NCBI GenBank assembly: GCA_001824635.1
Contig: MHYB01000097.1
Coordinates: 5,213 to 13,224, forward strand
From: Planctomycetes bacterium GWF2_50_10
GTDB lineage: Bacteria > Planctomycetota > Phycisphaerae > Sedimentisphaerales > GWF2-50-10
Length of the DNA stretch: 8,012 nt
Direction of reading: 5' to 3'
In this document: one piece after another, positions 6,736-8,012 of the stretch
How positions within the stretch are numbered: the first letter of the stretch is position 1
Layout of the letters: each line of letters opens with the position of its first letter
Position numbers and translations under genes: made by a program
The notes under the pieces: model-generated
The model's input: only the letters and a program-made list of their open reading frames with translations
The model's database searches: none
What the model was told of the DNA's origin: nothing

Positions 6736-8012
6736 TTAAATTTTGAAGTCCTTTTTGAGCGGGGCGTGGGTATATTTTTTGGCGTTTGGGCCGGAGTAGT
6801 CGGCGACGATTTGGCCGGTGCCGATGAGCTTGTATTTGTAAATCACGAGGCCTTCAAGACCTACAGGGCCGCGAGCGTGGATTTTGGAGGTGCTGATGCC
6901 GACTTCGGCGCCGAGGCCGAAACGGAATCCGTCGGCGAAACGGGTAGAGGCGTTCCAGAAGACGTCTGCGGAATCTACCATTTCGAGGAATTGGGCGGCG
7001 GCGGCTTTATCGGCGGTTATGATGGCATCAGTGTGCTTTGAACTGTAAGTGTTTATATGGTCGATAGCTGCGTCAAGATCGCCAACGACTTTGATACTTA
7101 TAATCGAATCGAGGTATTCGGTTGCCCAATCTTCGTCGGTGGCGTGATTAGCGGAAATAATCCCGCAAGTGCGGTCATCGCCGCGGATCTCGACGCCTTT
7201 TTCCTGGAGGGCTGCCTTGATGCGGGGAAGAAAGGCTGGTGCTATAAGTTCATGCACTAAAAGGGTTTCGGCGGCGTTGCAGACGGCGGTGTACTGGCAT
7301 TTGCTGTCAACGGTGATGTTGACCGCCATATCGAGATCAGCGGATTTATCTATGTAGACGTGGCAGATGCCGGCGGCGTGGCCCATAACGGGGATGTTGG
7401 TGTTATCCATGATGTAGCGGACGAATTCGTTTGAGCCGCGGGGGATGAGAAGGTCTATGGAGCGGTCGAGTTGTAGCATATCCATAACGCCCTGGCGGGT
7501 CTCAACGAGAGTGAGCCAACCCTCGGGCAGGCCGGCACTTACGGAGGCTTTGTAGATTGTGTCCGCGAGAATTCGGTTTGTGTTTGCGGCTTCGGCGCCG
7601 CCTTTTAGGAGGCAGGCGTTGGAGCTTTTTAGGCAGAGGCTGGATATTTGGACCAGGGCGTCGGGGCGGGATTCGAAAATGACGCCGATGACGCCGATGG
7701 GACTGGTTACCTTGTAGAGTTCCAGGCCTTTCGTAAGTTCAGTGGCTGTAAGGGTTTGGCCGACGGGGTCGGGGAGGTTTACGAGGGAGTTGAGGCCTTG
7801 GCAGGCTTCTTTTATTTTGGCGGAGTCGAATTTGAGGCGTTTTTGCAGTGCGGGGGCTAAATTTGCTTTTTTTGCGGCTTCGAGGTCAAGTGCATTTGCG
7901 GCGATGATCGCATCTTCATTATTTACAAGGGCTTGCGCGATGGCTTGGAGGGCGGCGTTTTTGACGTCGCTTTTGAGAGCGGCCATGCGGATGGCGGCGG
8001 ATTTGGCCTTTG
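6736..8012 (-). CDS. proA: Glutamate-5-semialdehyde dehydrogenase (gamma-glutamyl phosphate reductase), 5' end beyond window
   Basis: This enzyme reduces gamma-glutamyl phosphate to glutamate 5-semialdehyde with NADPH, the second step of proline synthesis, acting with ProB. The aldehyde dehydrogenase fold is complete from residue 1 of an internal ATG at 7986 (416 residues). VTSPIGVIGVIFESRPD is at 93-109, the catalytic cysteine is Cys236 in TAVCNAAETLLV, and FGLGAEVGISTSKIHARGP is at 356-374. The ATG at 7986 is probably not the true start. The frame stays open through the edge and the eight upstream codons read KAKSAAIR, matching the amphipathic N-terminal helix of ProA, so the gene most likely begins a few codons outside the window. 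The C-terminus (from about 392) carries a short tail, NAKKYTHAPLKKDFKI, beyond the usual end. No terminator is visible after the stop, so transcription may run into the defence pair. Confidence 0.97.
   Translation of the reverse strand, partial: KAKSAAIRMAALKSDVKNAALQAIAQALVNNEDAIIAANALDLEAAKKANLAPALQKRLKFDSAKIKEACQGLNSLVNLPDPVGQTLTATELTKGLELYKVTSPIGVIGVIFESRPDALVQISSLCLKSSNACLLKGGAEAANTNRILADTIYKASVSAGLPEGWLTLVETRQGVMDMLQLDRSIDLLIPRGSNEFVRYIMDNTNIPVMGHAAGICHVYIDKSADLDMAVNITVDSKCQYTAVCNAAETLLVHELIAPAFLPRIKAALQEKGVEIRGDDRTCGIISANHATDEDWATEYLDSIISIKVVGDLDAAIDHINTYSSKHTDAIITADKAAAAQFLEMVDSADVFWNASTRFADGFRFGLGAEVGISTSKIHARGPVGLEGLVIYKYKLIGTGQIVADYSGPNAKKYTHAPLKKDFKI

Overview
The window carries eight protein-coding genes, all on the minus strand and packed almost end to end, so transcription runs from the right edge (8012) to the left edge (1). 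No rRNA, tRNA, CRISPR array, insertion sequence or origin is visible. No gene-free stretch exceeds 98 bp. The organism is a bacterium with sigma70-type promoters and GAGG/GGAG-type ribosome binding sites. The housekeeping genes have moderate GC (about 55% in a hand-counted proA sample). The style of the small lipoprotein and the mixed operon content recall Planctomycetota (Phycisphaerae-like genomes). That placement is an impression, not a demonstrated assignment.

Right part (3588-8012): proA (gamma-glutamyl phosphate reductase, 5' end just outside the window), an AAA/ABC-type ATPase, an RloB-family protein, then proB (glutamate 5-kinase with PUA domain). ProB and ProA catalyse the first two steps from glutamate to proline and are usually neighbours. 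Here they are separated by a two-gene cassette that closely resembles the AbiL (AbiLi/AbiLii, RloA/RloB) phage-defence pair. The ATPase and RloB genes overlap by 14 bp, and rloB ends only 4 bp before the proB start. The cassette is distinctly AT-richer (about 42-43% GC in hand-counted samples) than the pro genes. A sigma70-like promoter (TTGAAT, 17 bp, TATAAA) lies in the 98-bp gap ahead of the ATPase gene. The simplest reading is a defence island of two genes captured inside a proline operon, with proB now downstream of the defence promoter.

Left part (1-3587): a strong promoter-like sequence (TTGAGA, 17 bp, TATAAT) starts a second operon. It holds a small predicted lipoprotein of unknown function, galE (UDP-glucose 4-epimerase), a ROK-family sugar kinase (probably glucokinase) and argH (argininosuccinate lyase, 3' end outside the window). 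Its junctions are 1 bp, 1 bp and a 10-bp overlap, so translational coupling is likely. It mixes envelope, sugar-nucleotide and arginine functions with no obvious single pathway.
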